A stretch of DNA of 64,000 nt from Bacteroidota bacterium (GCA_023426145.1 JAFABG010000026.1:62001-126000); one strand, 5' to 3'. Numbered from the stretch's first letter, positions 46,653 through 56,163 are shown. Program-made: numbers and translations. The notes: generated from the sequence alone by a model not told the origin.

Positions 46653-48020
46653 ATGTTAAATCAAAACATTATTGATAAGTACAATATACCGGTTCCACGA
46701 TATACCAGCTACCCTACGGCTAATAACTTTGTAGATTATTCTAACGAGTCATACTATAAAGCTATAGAACACTCTAATCAAGCCGCTAAAGATCAGCTTT
46801 CTTTCTACATACACATCCCGTTCTGCCATCATTTATGCCACTATTGTGGATGCAATTCTTTCCCGATGAGCTGCCCGGAGACAGTAGAGTCTTATGTCAA
46901 AGCTTTGCATTGTGAAATAGACCTTTTAAATCCCCACTTAAAAAAGACAAGACGTATTTCACAAATACACTATGGTGGAGGAAGTCCCACTAGCCTTCCT
47001 ATACATCATATTAAAGAGCTCAATGAACATCTATTCTCTTCCTTCGAGACTATTGACAAACCAGAAATAGCTATCGAGTGTCATCCCGGGTATCTCACGG
47101 AAAAGGACTGGAAAGAACTTATAACTTGTGGGTTCACACGCTATAGCTTGGGCATACAAGATTTCAACACCCAAGTGTTGAAAATAGTAAACCGTAGACC
47201 GTCACTCATTCCTGTCAATGAAATAACCTCCATTCTTCACGAATCTGGAGCTCGCTTCAATTTAGACTTTATCTACGGACTACCCCAACAAACTATATCT
47301 AGCTTTGTTGAAAGCATAACAAAAGCAATCCAGCTCAACCCGGATAGATTAGTAACTTTCAGCTATGCACATGTACCTTGGATTAACAAACGTCAAATGA
47401 TTCTTGAGAAAGCAGGTTTACCCTCACAACAAGATAAAATGGGGATGTTTGTAGAGGCGGGCGCCATACTAGAGCAAAGTGGATACAAACGGATTGGCAT
47501 GGATCATTTTGTACGTCCAGATGATGATCTTTATCAAGCATTATTAAACCATCAACTTCATCGCAACTTTCAAGGGTATTGTCCTCGCCGGATCACAGCT
47601 CAAGTTTATGCTTTAGGAGTCTCTGGTATCAGTCAGCTTGAAACAGCTTATGCTCAAAACACAAAAGATATTCCTCAATATATCTCGAACATAAAGCAAG
47701 GGAAGCTTTGTATTACCAAAGGCTATGATCTGAATCGAAGCCAACAGATTACACGTGAAGCAATAGAAAGTTTGATGTGCAACTATTGCATTGATTGGAA
47801 TGACTTGGCAAGTCTATTAGGAATCTCAGCTGAAGAAGTTCAATCTTCAACTGGCTATACTATCAATAAAATGAAGGAACTTGCCAATGACGGTCTGATT
47901 GAATTTGACAACGACAAATTACAAGTAACTGCCGACGGAGTACCATTCGTTAGAAATATTGCAGCCTCATTAGATCCAATGATAATGAGTAGTGAACAGC
48001 GTTTTTCAAAACCAATTTAA
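46653..48020 (+). CDS. hemN: Oxygen-independent coproporphyrinogen III dehydrogenase
   Basis: Radical-SAM enzyme that converts coproporphyrinogen III to protoporphyrinogen IX without oxygen. At 455 residues it has the length of E. coli HemN. The cluster motif is CX3CX2CXC at Cys58, 62, 65 and 67 (IPFCHHLCHYCGCNSFP), which separates true HemN from HemW-type proteins (CX3CX2C). GGGSPTSLP and the C-terminal winged-helix-like region (CNYCIDWNDLASLL) also fit. It lies 15 bp after the TonB receptor and 26 bp before the protoporphyrinogen oxidase gene, so two consecutive steps of haem synthesis are encoded side by side. Confidence 0.95.
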   Translation: MLNQNIIDKYNIPVPRYTSYPTANNFVDYSNESYYKAIEHSNQAAKDQLSFYIHIPFCHHLCHYCGCNSFPMSCPETVESYVKALHCEIDLLNPHLKKTRRISQIHYGGGSPTSLPIHHIKELNEHLFSSFETIDKPEIAIECHPGYLTEKDWKELITCGFTRYSLGIQDFNTQVLKIVNRRPSLIPVNEITSILHESGARFNLDFIYGLPQQTISSFVESITKAIQLNPDRLVTFSYAHVPWINKRQMILEKAGLPSQQDKMGMFVEAGAILEQSGYKRIGMDHFVRPDDDLYQALLNHQLHRNFQGYCPRRITAQVYALGVSGISQLETAYAQNTKDIPQYISNIKQGKLCITKGYDLNRSQQITREAIESLMCNYCIDWNDLASLLGISAEEVQSSTGYTINKMKELANDGLIEFDNDKLQVTADGVPFVRNIAASLDPMIMSSEQRFSKPI

Positions 48021-48046
48021 TAACTTTTTCATTTTATATTCAAGAT

Positions 48047-49450
48047 ATGACTAGTGACGTAGATTTAAATCCAACTCTAGATAAAAACAAACAAGAAGCT
48101 GTTATTATTGTAATCGGAGCAGGATTAACAGGATTAACTACTGCTTTTGCACTACAGCGTCGTGGATTCAAGGTGCTTGTTTTAGAACGTTCTGAGCATA
48201 TTGGGGGACAAATTCAAACCTTCAGTGAAAAAGGGTATACATTTGAAAGCGGGCCAAACACGGGTGTCATTTCTTATCCCGAAATAGCTGAGTTATTCCA
48301 ACAGTTAAATGACTGCAAACTAGAAACGGCTTGTGAAGCAGCTAAATGCAGGATGATATGGAAGAAAGGGAAATTTCATCCTATACCTTCAGGCTTGTTC
48401 TCTGCTATTTTTACTCCTCTGTTTGCATTTAAGGATAAAATAAATATACTTGGAGAACCTTTTAGGACCAAGGGTATAAATCCTAACGAATCAGTAAAAG
48501 ACTTAACTGTACGGAGATTAGGTAGATCATTCTTTCAATATGCTGTTGACCCTTTCCTTTCGGGTGTCTATGCTGGGGATCCCACTAAATTAATAACACG
48601 CTATGCGTTACCTAAGCTCTATAATTTAGAACAAAATTATGGTAGTTTTATTCGGGGAGCTGTGGCAAAAGCACGCCAACCTAAGACCGACAGAGATAAG
48701 CTAGCAACCAAACAAGTCTTTTCAGCACATGGAGGGCTTAGTAATCTCACTAATGCGCTTGCTAAAAGAATTGGTAGCGAGCAAATTATTCTTGGAGCTG
48801 AAAAAATCACTGTAAAACCTGATGAAGGAGAATGGAAGGTCGATTATATAGACAGAGAGAACAAACAACAATCGCTACGGTGCACTAAAGTAATCAGCAC
48901 TGTAGGTGCTTATTCGTTGGAACAACTATTTCCTTTTTTAAATAAGGAACAACTAGAAAAAATAACAAATTTAAGATATGCACCCGTAGTACAGGTTAGC
49001 GTAGGAATTCGTAACCCTTCTCCAAAACTACGCGCAGCATTCGGGGGACTTGTACCTACCTGTGAAAAACAACCGGTATTGGGTATATTATTCCCTTCCG
49101 ATTGTTTCCAGAATCGTGCTCCTCAAGGGTGCTCTCTCTATTCATTTTTTATGGGAGGTATTCGGCATCCGGAGTTCGTAGAGATGAATAACGACGAGCT
49201 TACTCACTATGTCAAAAAGTTACTCCATACAATGCTTGGCTTTGATAGAGACGTAGTACCAGACATTATACAGATTTTCCGTCATGAAAAGGCCATTCCG
49301 CAATACGAACAAAGTAGCGGTGCGCGCTTCGAAGCGATTACTCAATTGGAAAATGAGCATCCTGGACTTATCCTAGCTGGTAATATCATCGGTGGAATAG
49401 GTATGGCAGACCGTATACAACAAGCTTATCAGATTGCATCAAGATGTTAA
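48047..49450 (+). CDS. hemG: Protoporphyrinogen oxidase (HemY/PPOX type)
   Basis: FAD-dependent oxidase of 467 residues that converts protoporphyrinogen IX to protoporphyrin IX; the coproporphyrinogen oxidase variant of the family cannot be excluded. The dinucleotide-binding motif is IVIGAGLTGLTTAFALQRRG (residues 21-40), followed by LERSEHIGGQIQT and FESGPNTGV. The C-terminal FAD motif is LAGNIIGGIGMADRIQQAYQIA. HemN is encoded directly before it, matching the order of the pathway. The family usually needs oxygen, which is notable in an anaerobe; another electron acceptor or trace oxygen would be required. The symbol follows Bacteroidota practice; hemY is used elsewhere. Confidence 0.9.
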   Translation: MTSDVDLNPTLDKNKQEAVIIVIGAGLTGLTTAFALQRRGFKVLVLERSEHIGGQIQTFSEKGYTFESGPNTGVISYPEIAELFQQLNDCKLETACEAAKCRMIWKKGKFHPIPSGLFSAIFTPLFAFKDKINILGEPFRTKGINPNESVKDLTVRRLGRSFFQYAVDPFLSGVYAGDPTKLITRYALPKLYNLEQNYGSFIRGAVAKARQPKTDRDKLATKQVFSAHGGLSNLTNALAKRIGSEQIILGAEKITVKPDEGEWKVDYIDRENKQQSLRCTKVISTVGAYSLEQLFPFLNKEQLEKITNLRYAPVVQVSVGIRNPSPKLRAAFGGLVPTCEKQPVLGILFPSDCFQNRAPQGCSLYSFFMGGIRHPEFVEMNNDELTHYVKKLLHTMLGFDRDVVPDIIQIFRHEKAIPQYEQSSGARFEAITQLENEHPGLILAGNIIGGIGMADRIQQAYQIASRC

Positions 49451-49485
49451 AATGAATCACTCTACCCCCAAAACAGCGACTAACA

Positions 49486-50703
49486 ATGACTCCATATAAA
49501 TTCAGCCAAAAACTTTCGTCATTACCCCTATTCAACCTATTTACATTTTTTTGCCTCTATATAGCACAGGCACTACCTATGAGTTTTTTCTCAACCTCGA
49601 TTCAGGTGATGATGCGACAAGCAGACTACTCATTATCAGCAATAGCGGTACTGCAGATTATCAAACTCCCTTGGATGATAAAGTTTGCTTGGTCTCCATT
49701 GATAGATCGCGGTTGCACTGATTTAGCCGACTATAAACGATACATTATTGGCACAGAGGTTATTTACGCGGCATTCATCCTAACTGCAGGCTTTCTTAAC
49801 TTGTCTAGTGACTTCTATTGGTTACTAGCTATAATTTTCATAGCACTTATAGCTTCAGCTACGCAAGACATAGCAACTGATGCACTATCCGTAAGGAGTT
49901 TTAGCAAACCTGACAAATCATTAGCTAACAGCATGCAGTCTATGGGAAGCTTTGGCGGCACTCTATTGGGAAGTGGCGTGTTACTAATTATTCTGCAACG
50001 ATATGGATGGAATGTAGTTATGCCATGTCTCAGCATTTTCGTCCTTTTAGCTCTGCTACCATTGTTATTCAACAAAAAAATACGCCTGCATAAGGAAGAA
50101 AATCGCCGCCGAGCAAAGTGGACAGATTTTATTTGGTTTTTCACTCAAAAAGGCATTGGCAAACAAGTTGGTTTTCTCATCCTGTATTATGCGAGTATCA
50201 TCGGAATTCTTGCAATTTTACGTCCATATTTAGTTGACTTGGGCTACTCCATGAAAGAAATTGGAATAATAAGTGGTATATTGGGAACTGCTAGTGCTTT
50301 TGTAGCTTCTTTGATTGGTGGCATCGTTGTAAGGCGCATTGGGTTAAATCGCTCTCGTATTCTCTTTGCCGTAATTATTCTTGTAGCCAATCTTTTCTTT
50401 CTGCTGCTACCATGGATGACACCCACAACCACCCTAATTTGCTTAGGCGTCATATTAATCTGGTGTGGATATGGAATAGCAACAATTGTAGTTTACACCT
50501 CTGCTATGGAATGTGTGCGCCCTGGATGTGAAGGTACCGACTTCACTGTTCAAACAGTGATTACGCATATTAGCGGTGTTCTAATAGCAGTATTCAGTGG
50601 CAAATTGGCTGATATATTTGGCTATCAGGGCCTCTTTTTGACAGAAGCCCTGATTGCTATATTTTCTTTGATATATGTAGTTTACTTCTTTCGAAAGCGA
50701 TAA
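49486..50703 (+). CDS. MFS permease, AmpG/RhtX-like
   Basis: A 405-residue integral membrane protein with about 12 transmembrane helices of the major facilitator superfamily. Segments such as IIKLPWMIKFAWSPLIDRG, IALIASATQDIATDALSVR and SMGSFGGTLLGSG match the AmpG/PAT branch. The branch includes the RhtX/FptX siderophore importers of the inner membrane and AmpG muropeptide permeases. As the last gene of the receptor-hemN-hemG operon (35-bp gap) it may carry the ligand across the inner membrane or export a porphyrin. It converges with glmM; the two stops are only 16 bp apart and there is no clear terminator between them. Confidence 0.88.
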   Translation: MTPYKFSQKLSSLPLFNLFTFFCLYIAQALPMSFFSTSIQVMMRQADYSLSAIAVLQIIKLPWMIKFAWSPLIDRGCTDLADYKRYIIGTEVIYAAFILTAGFLNLSSDFYWLLAIIFIALIASATQDIATDALSVRSFSKPDKSLANSMQSMGSFGGTLLGSGVLLIILQRYGWNVVMPCLSIFVLLALLPLLFNKKIRLHKEENRRRAKWTDFIWFFTQKGIGKQVGFLILYYASIIGILAILRPYLVDLGYSMKEIGIISGILGTASAFVASLIGGIVVRRIGLNRSRILFAVIILVANLFFLLLPWMTPTTTLICLGVILIWCGYGIATIVVYTSAMECVRPGCEGTDFTVQTVITHISGVLIAVFSGKLADIFGYQGLFLTEALIAIFSLIYVVYFFRKR

Positions 50704-50719
50704 CGTCACTTTGCCAAAT

Positions 50720-52108
50720 TTACTTTGCCAATTGATAAATGACATCCATAATCTGCTGGCCAATTTCCTCAGCAGCATCCATGGTAGAAGCTTCACTATA
50801 AACACGTATAATCGGTTCGGTATTACTTTTGCGCAAATGTACCCATTTGTCCTCAAAATCAATTTTAACGCCATCAATATCATTGATTTCTTCATCCTTA
50901 TAGATATCCTTAACACGAGCTAAGATGGCATCAACATCAATCTCTGGAGTCAGATCGACACGATTTTTGGCAATGAAATAGGAAGGATAGGTAGCACGTA
51001 ATTCACTAACTTTCTTACCTTCATGCGCGAGGTTACTAAGGAACAAAGCTATGCCAACCAAAGCATCGCGCCCATAATGACTAGCAGGATAAATGACACC
51101 GCCATTACCTTCGCCACCAATCACAGCATGCGTTTCTTTCATCTTTGTTACCACATTGACTTCACCCACCGCAGAAGCGTTATATTCCATTCCAAATTTG
51201 CGAGTTACATCACGCAAGGCACGAGTAGAACTTAAATTAGAAACGGTATTCCCCGGAGTATGTCTCAAGACATAGTCAGCAACAGTAACCAATGTATATT
51301 CTTCACCATACATGACACCATTCTCACAGATCATAGCCAATCGGTCCACATCAGGATCAACCACAAAAGCCACATCAGCTTTTCCACCTTTCATCAGGTT
51401 CATGATATCACCAAGGTTCTTTTCTAAGGGTTCGGGATTATGTTGAAAGTCACCTGTTGGCTCACAATAGAGTTTATCAATTGCATTTACCCCCAAGCGT
51501 TCTAATAGTTCAGGAAGAATTATACCGCCCACGGAATTGACACAGTCGATAGCTACACGAAAATTTGCTTTCTTGATAGCCTCAACATCAACCAAATCAA
51601 GCGCCAATACACTATCAATATGCTTCTTATTATAAGTCAAATCTTTACGATAAGTCCCCAAATGGTCTACATCAGCATAAGAGAATTCTTCAGCTTCTGC
51701 AATGCGAAGCACTTCATTTCCTTCTTCTGCATTCAAAAATTCGCCATGTTCATTGAGCAACTTCAACGCATTCCATTGTTTCGGATTATGAGAAGCTGTT
51801 AAGATAATCCCTCCACAGGCATTTTCCATCGTTACAGCTAGTTCGGTTGTTGGAGTAGAGGCCAAATCAATGTCTACTACATCCCATCCCATTCCCATAA
51901 GTGTACCGACCACAACGTTCTTTACCATATCACCAGAGATACGTGCATCACGCCCAACAACAATTTTATTACTTTGAACTTTACACGTTTTACGAATTAA
52001 AGTAGCATAAGCAGAAGTAAACTTTACAATATCAAGGGGGTTAAGTCCTTCTCCTGCCTCTCCACCGATGGTTCCACGGATTCCAGAGATCGATTTGATT
52101 AAAGTCAT
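50720..52108 (-). CDS. glmM: Phosphoglucosamine mutase (phosphohexomutase family)
   Basis: Alpha-D-phosphohexomutase of 462 residues that interconverts glucosamine-6-phosphate and glucosamine-1-phosphate for UDP-GlcNAc synthesis. It has the four family motifs: phosphoserine loop TASHNP with Ser106, metal site DPDVDR, sugar-binding GEGNGG, and phosphate site RKSNTEPIIR. The GEGNGG and SGIRGTIGG sequences favour GlmM over phosphomannomutase, although related Bacteroides proteins are often named both ways. It follows the lipoprotein gene by 82 bp in the same direction. The last codons and stop are partly repeated just beyond the gene (CTTTGCCAA twice), a small sequence duplication. Confidence 0.9.
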   Translation of the reverse strand: MTLIKSISGIRGTIGGEAGEGLNPLDIVKFTSAYATLIRKTCKVQSNKIVVGRDARISGDMVKNVVVGTLMGMGWDVVDIDLASTPTTELAVTMENACGGIILTASHNPKQWNALKLLNEHGEFLNAEEGNEVLRIAEAEEFSYADVDHLGTYRKDLTYNKKHIDSVLALDLVDVEAIKKANFRVAIDCVNSVGGIILPELLERLGVNAIDKLYCEPTGDFQHNPEPLEKNLGDIMNLMKGGKADVAFVVDPDVDRLAMICENGVMYGEEYTLVTVADYVLRHTPGNTVSNLSSTRALRDVTRKFGMEYNASAVGEVNVVTKMKETHAVIGGEGNGGVIYPASHYGRDALVGIALFLSNLAHEGKKVSELRATYPSYFIAKNRVDLTPEIDVDAILARVKDIYKDEEINDIDGVKIDFEDKWVHLRKSNTEPIIRVYSEASTMDAAEEIGQQIMDVIYQLAK

Positions 52109-52190
52109 AATTTTCTTAGTTTATATAGAGTTTCTGTTGGTCGTCAATTACTTTGAGTATAGCTTAAACTATCGCTAAAGATTCCTTCTT

Positions 52191-52847
52191 TTATTGTTTT
52201 GCTTTGCTAAATTTCCAAATATCATAATAATAGGGTCTAACATACTGCTGAGCAGACGTATGCCCCATTTTAGAAGGAACGATCAGACGGACATGAGCAT
52301 CATTACGAACGAAAGGCAAAGCAAGAAGCCATCCAGCTGGAACAGCAGTAGATTGATAATTATTATACCATAAATAGTCCATTTCTATAAAAGTACCATA
52401 TACATAACTGCCTTGAGATACGTAACGGAAAACAGCAGGATTAGCATAAAAATTAGGCTGTTCAGACCAATTATCAAGAAAAACATTGAAACATGTAGTA
52501 TCTCGATCCATTACATCCTCTTCAACATAGCGTACAGTGATCTCGTTATTGTTGGCAAAAGTATCTGTAGGATTTGTTACTCCACGATTAACGATCTGCA
52601 GATACACTCCATCGGAAAGTGCGACATATTCATCGTAAGCATCTCCAGCATCTTTAGAAGCTGTGGTAGTATCATTATTTTCAAATTGATCTTGCGAGAT
52701 GACTCGAATACCTTTATCCGCTATAAATTTATTCACCGCATTTTTTTCATCATCTAGCATTTCAGCATAGGTCTTAGTGTTGTCGCATGCCTGAAACAAA
52801 CTTCCAGCGGCCAACAAAGAGAAAAATAAAAGTACAAGTTTCTTCAT
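52191..52847 (-). CDS. DUF4827-like lipoprotein
   Basis: A 218-residue lipoprotein with lipobox SLFQAC (Cys21) followed by DNTKTYAEMLDDEKNAVNKFIADKGI. The family resembles DUF4827 of Bacteroidota, whose members I recall as FKBP-like or related to gliding-motility lipoproteins; function unproven. The conserved centre includes LSDGVYLQIVNRG and GTFIEMDYLWYNN. An exact -7 box (TACATTTG on the minus strand, 52874-52881) lies 27 bp upstream, so the gene has its own promoter and may carry glmM, 82 bp downstream. Confidence 0.82.
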   Translation of the reverse strand: MKKLVLLFFSLLAAGSLFQACDNTKTYAEMLDDEKNAVNKFIADKGIRVISQDQFENNDTTTASKDAGDAYDEYVALSDGVYLQIVNRGVTNPTDTFANNNEITVRYVEEDVMDRDTTCFNVFLDNWSEQPNFYANPAVFRYVSQGSYVYGTFIEMDYLWYNNYQSTAVPAGWLLALPFVRNDAHVRLIVPSKMGHTSAQQYVRPYYYDIWKFSKAKQ

Positions 52848-52873
52848 TATCTGTTATTTAGCAATATTATACA

Positions 52874-52881
52874 CAAATGTA
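52874..52881 (-). promoter_or_regulatory. -7 box of the DUF4827-like gene
   Basis: Minus strand TACATTTG, an exact TAnnTTTG match, 27 bp before the ATG. Confidence 0.5.
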
Positions 52882-52891
52882 TTTCAAATTC

Positions 52892-52965
52892 GTTGAAAGT
52901 TGAAAGGGGACAGTTGAAAGTTCGTAACTTTTAACCTTTCCACATCTACTTTTAACCTTCCCCTC
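52892..52965. repeat. Short GTTGAAAG / CTTTTAACC repeat cluster
   Basis: GTTGAAAG occurs at 52892, 52899 and 52913, and ACTTTTAACC at 52927 and 52948; the outer members of each are 21 bp apart. GTTGAAAGTT-CGT-AACTTTTAAC (52913-52935) is a near-perfect dyad. The cluster sits between the nrnA stop and the promoter of the next minus-strand gene, similar in setting to the two 22-bp arrays. Confidence 0.6.
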
Positions 52966-52970
52966 CACGG

Positions 52971-54002
52971 TTAAGCAAGCAGTAATGGTTTATATTTCTC
53001 TAGAGCTTGTCGGAAAACAGCTTTTGCTTCTTCCATCGTACCCATAAATTCACCACCAGAAGCATTAAGATGCCCTCCGCCATTAAAGAATTCTGCTGCC
53101 AACTTATTGCAGGGGAAAGTACCAACAGAACGAAGTGAGATCTTAATCATAGGTTTCTCAGTATCTTCACGCAAGAAACACGAGAAGCATACATTTTTAA
53201 TAGTAAGAGGAATATTCACAAATCCCTCACTATCACCCTTAATATAATCAAATTGGGCCTGTTCTTCTTTTGTTAAAGAGATGAGCGCTGCGTTATAATC
53301 TGGATAAACAGTCATTTTGGATAATACATATCCCATCAGACGAAGACGGCTCTCAGAGTATGTATTGTAAACCTTGCGATAAATATCATCTTTATCAATG
53401 CCTTTTGAAAGTAGCTCACTGATAATAAAATAGATTTCTTGATTATTCGAATTATACGTAAATCCTCCTGTATCAGTCATCATGCCTGTATAAAAGCATT
53501 CAGCCCCCTCTCTTGAGATATCACTAAAATACCCCATCCGGCAAACCAAACGAAAAACTAATTCAGATGTAGAGGAAATTTTAGGATAAGACATCGTTAT
53601 TTTACAGAATTCTTCAGGATGAAGATGATGATCGATCATAACTTTACGAGCTGGAGAAGCTGCAACTGCATCGGCCATTTCGTCAATGCGTTTCAATGCA
53701 TTAAAGTCAAGACAGCAGATCAAATCAGCCTCAGCTATCAATTTATCAGCAAAATCTTTATATCGATCATAGAGAAGTATATCGCTACTGCCAGGCATCC
53801 AAGATAGAAAATCAGGGAAAGCATTAGGCACAATAACAGTCACGTTTTTTTCCTGCGATTCTAAAAAATGAAGAAGGCCCAGTGAAGAACCAATTGCATC
53901 GCCATCGGGCGATACATGAGAGATGATTACGATCTTATCAGCACGCTCAAACCACTTGGTAAAATGGTCGATCTTAGATTGTTCTATAACTTTAGTCAAC
54001 AT
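52971..54002 (-). CDS. nrnA: DHH-family oligoribonuclease / pAp phosphatase (NrnA type)
   Basis: A 343-residue DHH-DHHA1 phosphoesterase that degrades short RNA oligomers and can dephosphorylate pAp or cyclic-dinucleotide products. Motifs in order: SHVSPDGDAIGSSLGLLHFL (motif I), CCLDFNALKR (II), VMIDHHLHPE (the DHH motif), MMTDTGGFTYNS (IV), and the DHHA1 substrate motif GGGHLNASGG. The length fits NrnA. The gene has its own -7 box (TACATTTG, 54025-54032) next to the comEC stop. A NrnA or c-di-AMP phosphodiesterase-like role is most likely; substrates need assay. Confidence 0.92.
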   Translation of the reverse strand: MLTKVIEQSKIDHFTKWFERADKIVIISHVSPDGDAIGSSLGLLHFLESQEKNVTVIVPNAFPDFLSWMPGSSDILLYDRYKDFADKLIAEADLICCLDFNALKRIDEMADAVAASPARKVMIDHHLHPEEFCKITMSYPKISSTSELVFRLVCRMGYFSDISREGAECFYTGMMTDTGGFTYNSNNQEIYFIISELLSKGIDKDDIYRKVYNTYSESRLRLMGYVLSKMTVYPDYNAALISLTKEEQAQFDYIKGDSEGFVNIPLTIKNVCFSCFLREDTEKPMIKISLRSVGTFPCNKLAAEFFNGGGHLNASGGEFMGTMEEAKAVFRQALEKYKPLLLA

Positions 54003-54024
54003 ATAATATTTCTTTTTCGAGTTG

Positions 54025-54032
54025 CAAATGTA
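54025..54032 (-). promoter_or_regulatory. -7 box of nrnA
   Basis: Minus strand TACATTTG, an exact TAnnTTTG match, 22 bp before the nrnA ATG and 16 bp past the comEC stop. Confidence 0.5.
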
Positions 54033-54048
54033 CGATAAATCTTTGTAC

Positions 54049-56163
54049 TTAAAGCAAAAACTGGACAGAACCTTTCTCTGCTAAGGAGATAAAGGGAATG
54101 CCTAGTTTCTCACATTCTTTTTTTAAGGACGCTCTACGATAATCAGAGAGAGAGGAATCTAGCAAGACATAGGATGTCGAGAATATTCGGGTGAGTTCTT
54201 GCAGACGTCCAGTATAACCACGGCATAAGTACAAGTAGTTTATACATAACGGATTAACGGACATTTTGTTTCGCCAACGGTTGTCGGTGACCATACAAAC
54301 GCTAGCTCCACGGTAAAAGATCAATTGATCTCGACGATAGAATAATGTATCTTCATAATCATAAGTAATTTCTGTTGGCGGTGATAATTGAAGTCGTTTC
54401 CAATAGTTAGCTGCAACCACTTGCAATCGCCTAGAGCCAGAAGAAGAATCTGCATAGTTTACCCATGAATGCCGATCTTCTGACAAGCAATGAACAGCGG
54501 GACATCCTTTTACATTATAAAAGACAAGACTAGGAAGTGGATGATCCTGCCAACGAACAACACCGTGATAGACTCCCAATACTAATAAAGAAACAAGAAA
54601 AATGCGTAATCGATTAAGATTCTGATGTTTGATATAATAGAATAAGAAAAATAAAACGATGTATATACCCAACACTTCAGAACGATACAACCAACCGCTA
54701 CTTAAAGAAGAAAAAGGGAGTTGATCAATCCACCGAACAAAATTGTTTAAAAGCGTCAAACAGTATACTAAACAATGTGCAACCAGCAGTTGAACAGCAG
54801 GCAAAGGAGTAAGTATCAGCATCACAACAGCCGTGTAAAGTACCAAAGTAACTAAAGGAATGATAACGATATTTGTTAATAAGAAATAGGTTGAGAAACT
54901 TGAAAAATAATATAACACAAGCGGGGTCGTAGCTAACTGGGCAGAAATAGAAACACTCATCAATCCCCAGACATACTTTGCCCATTTTCGCTTTACAGGA
55001 AATAATTCATAAATCGGTTGTTGGATTAAAAGAATAGATAGTACGGCAACGAATGATAATTGAAAACCGACATCGAACAGCCACACCGGTTTAAACAATA
55101 ACATCACCCATGCTGTAGCCGCCAAACTATTGAGTGAAAATGATTTCTTTCCGATAAGACTACCACATATAAACACTGAAAACATACAAACAGAACGAAC
55201 GACTGAAGAAGATAAGCCTGTAAAAATGGCAAAAACAACCAATAAGATAAAGAGAAAAATGAAACTAAGATACTTGCCCCATTTAAATTTCGTGACAAAA
55301 GGTTTTAGCAGAAAAAATAAAAGAGCATAAATTAGTCCGATGTGAAGACCAGACAAAGCCAAGACGTGACTAGCTCCAGCTTTTGAATAACTATCGCGAA
55401 TATCTTCGCTTAAATCAGCCTTCTCTCCAATCGTCAAGGCTGAAAGGACGGCAAATTCATCTCCATCAAATCCTAGTTTCCTATAAAGAGTTGCCACTTG
55501 TTCTCTACAGTCCATAGCTACATTGCGGACGACAGTGTAAAGAGACGATGACCGAGAAGAGAGCGAAGAAGATATAGCCCATTTTCCAGCAGGCACGTAA
55601 CCCGTTCCACTGATGCCCTGACGCATCAAATAGCGAGCATAATTAAATTCATCGAAATTATTCCCACTCGAAGGAGAAGAGATAGTGGTCGAGACTAGAA
55701 GTTCACTTCCACGCCTCAAACGAGCAGCTGCCAAAGAATCTTTCTGCAGATAAAGAACCGCTTTCTTATTTACTTTGTGAACGCTTGATGAATGATAAAA
55801 CTCTTCCACTATCACTCGGCAGAGATACGTTTTTTCTTTTGCCAAAGGAGGATCTGTGATCAATGCTCGGTAAACGATTTCCTCTTTCGGAAAAGAGAAT
55901 TCTGAAGCTTGCAACTGATAAGTCATTGCTCCCCACCCACCAAGGAAAAAAAGAATAGACACAATTGCCCCAAAGCACCAGCGAAGTGAATAACGATTCA
56001 CTAAATAGAATACAAAAGTTAGCGTTGTGAATACCCCTAAGAGTAGCAACTCTTGCCAAAGGGGTATGAAATGTCCAAATGCATAATCGCCACAAAAAAC
56101 GCCTGCCATCCAAGGGATAACCAGGCGTATATACGGATAACCATGTAGTTTGAGAGTACTCAA
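54049..56163 (-). CDS. ComEC/Rec2-family DNA uptake channel protein
   Basis: A 704-residue polytopic membrane protein of the ComEC/Rec2 family, which moves single-stranded DNA across the inner membrane during natural transformation. Several N-terminal helices are followed by a DUF4131-like OB domain (YRALITDPPLAKEKTYLCRV) and the competence core (ALTIGEKADLSEDIRDSYSKAGASH, VLALSGLHIGLIYALLFFLL). The C-terminal 160 residues lack the HxHxDH metal motif of the beta-lactamase-like domain of full ComEC; only a remnant (LVFYNVKGCPAVHCL) is suggested. The ATG overlaps the rpe stop by 4 bp. Bacteroides is not known for efficient transformation, so the function is open. Confidence 0.9.
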   Translation of the reverse strand: MSTLKLHGYPYIRLVIPWMAGVFCGDYAFGHFIPLWQELLLLGVFTTLTFVFYLVNRYSLRWCFGAIVSILFFLGGWGAMTYQLQASEFSFPKEEIVYRALITDPPLAKEKTYLCRVIVEEFYHSSSVHKVNKKAVLYLQKDSLAAARLRRGSELLVSTTISSPSSGNNFDEFNYARYLMRQGISGTGYVPAGKWAISSSLSSRSSSLYTVVRNVAMDCREQVATLYRKLGFDGDEFAVLSALTIGEKADLSEDIRDSYSKAGASHVLALSGLHIGLIYALLFFLLKPFVTKFKWGKYLSFIFLFILLVVFAIFTGLSSSVVRSVCMFSVFICGSLIGKKSFSLNSLAATAWVMLLFKPVWLFDVGFQLSFVAVLSILLIQQPIYELFPVKRKWAKYVWGLMSVSISAQLATTPLVLYYFSSFSTYFLLTNIVIIPLVTLVLYTAVVMLILTPLPAVQLLVAHCLVYCLTLLNNFVRWIDQLPFSSLSSGWLYRSEVLGIYIVLFFLFYYIKHQNLNRLRIFLVSLLVLGVYHGVVRWQDHPLPSLVFYNVKGCPAVHCLSEDRHSWVNYADSSSGSRRLQVVAANYWKRLQLSPPTEITYDYEDTLFYRRDQLIFYRGASVCMVTDNRWRNKMSVNPLCINYLYLCRGYTGRLQELTRIFSTSYVLLDSSLSDYRRASLKKECEKLGIPFISLAEKGSVQFLL

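Noticed and set aside
50701..50740. Terminator between the MFS gene and glmM
   Set aside because: Only a short direct repeat (CTTTGCCAA twice) is present in the 16-bp gap and adjoining codons; there is no hairpin with a T run.
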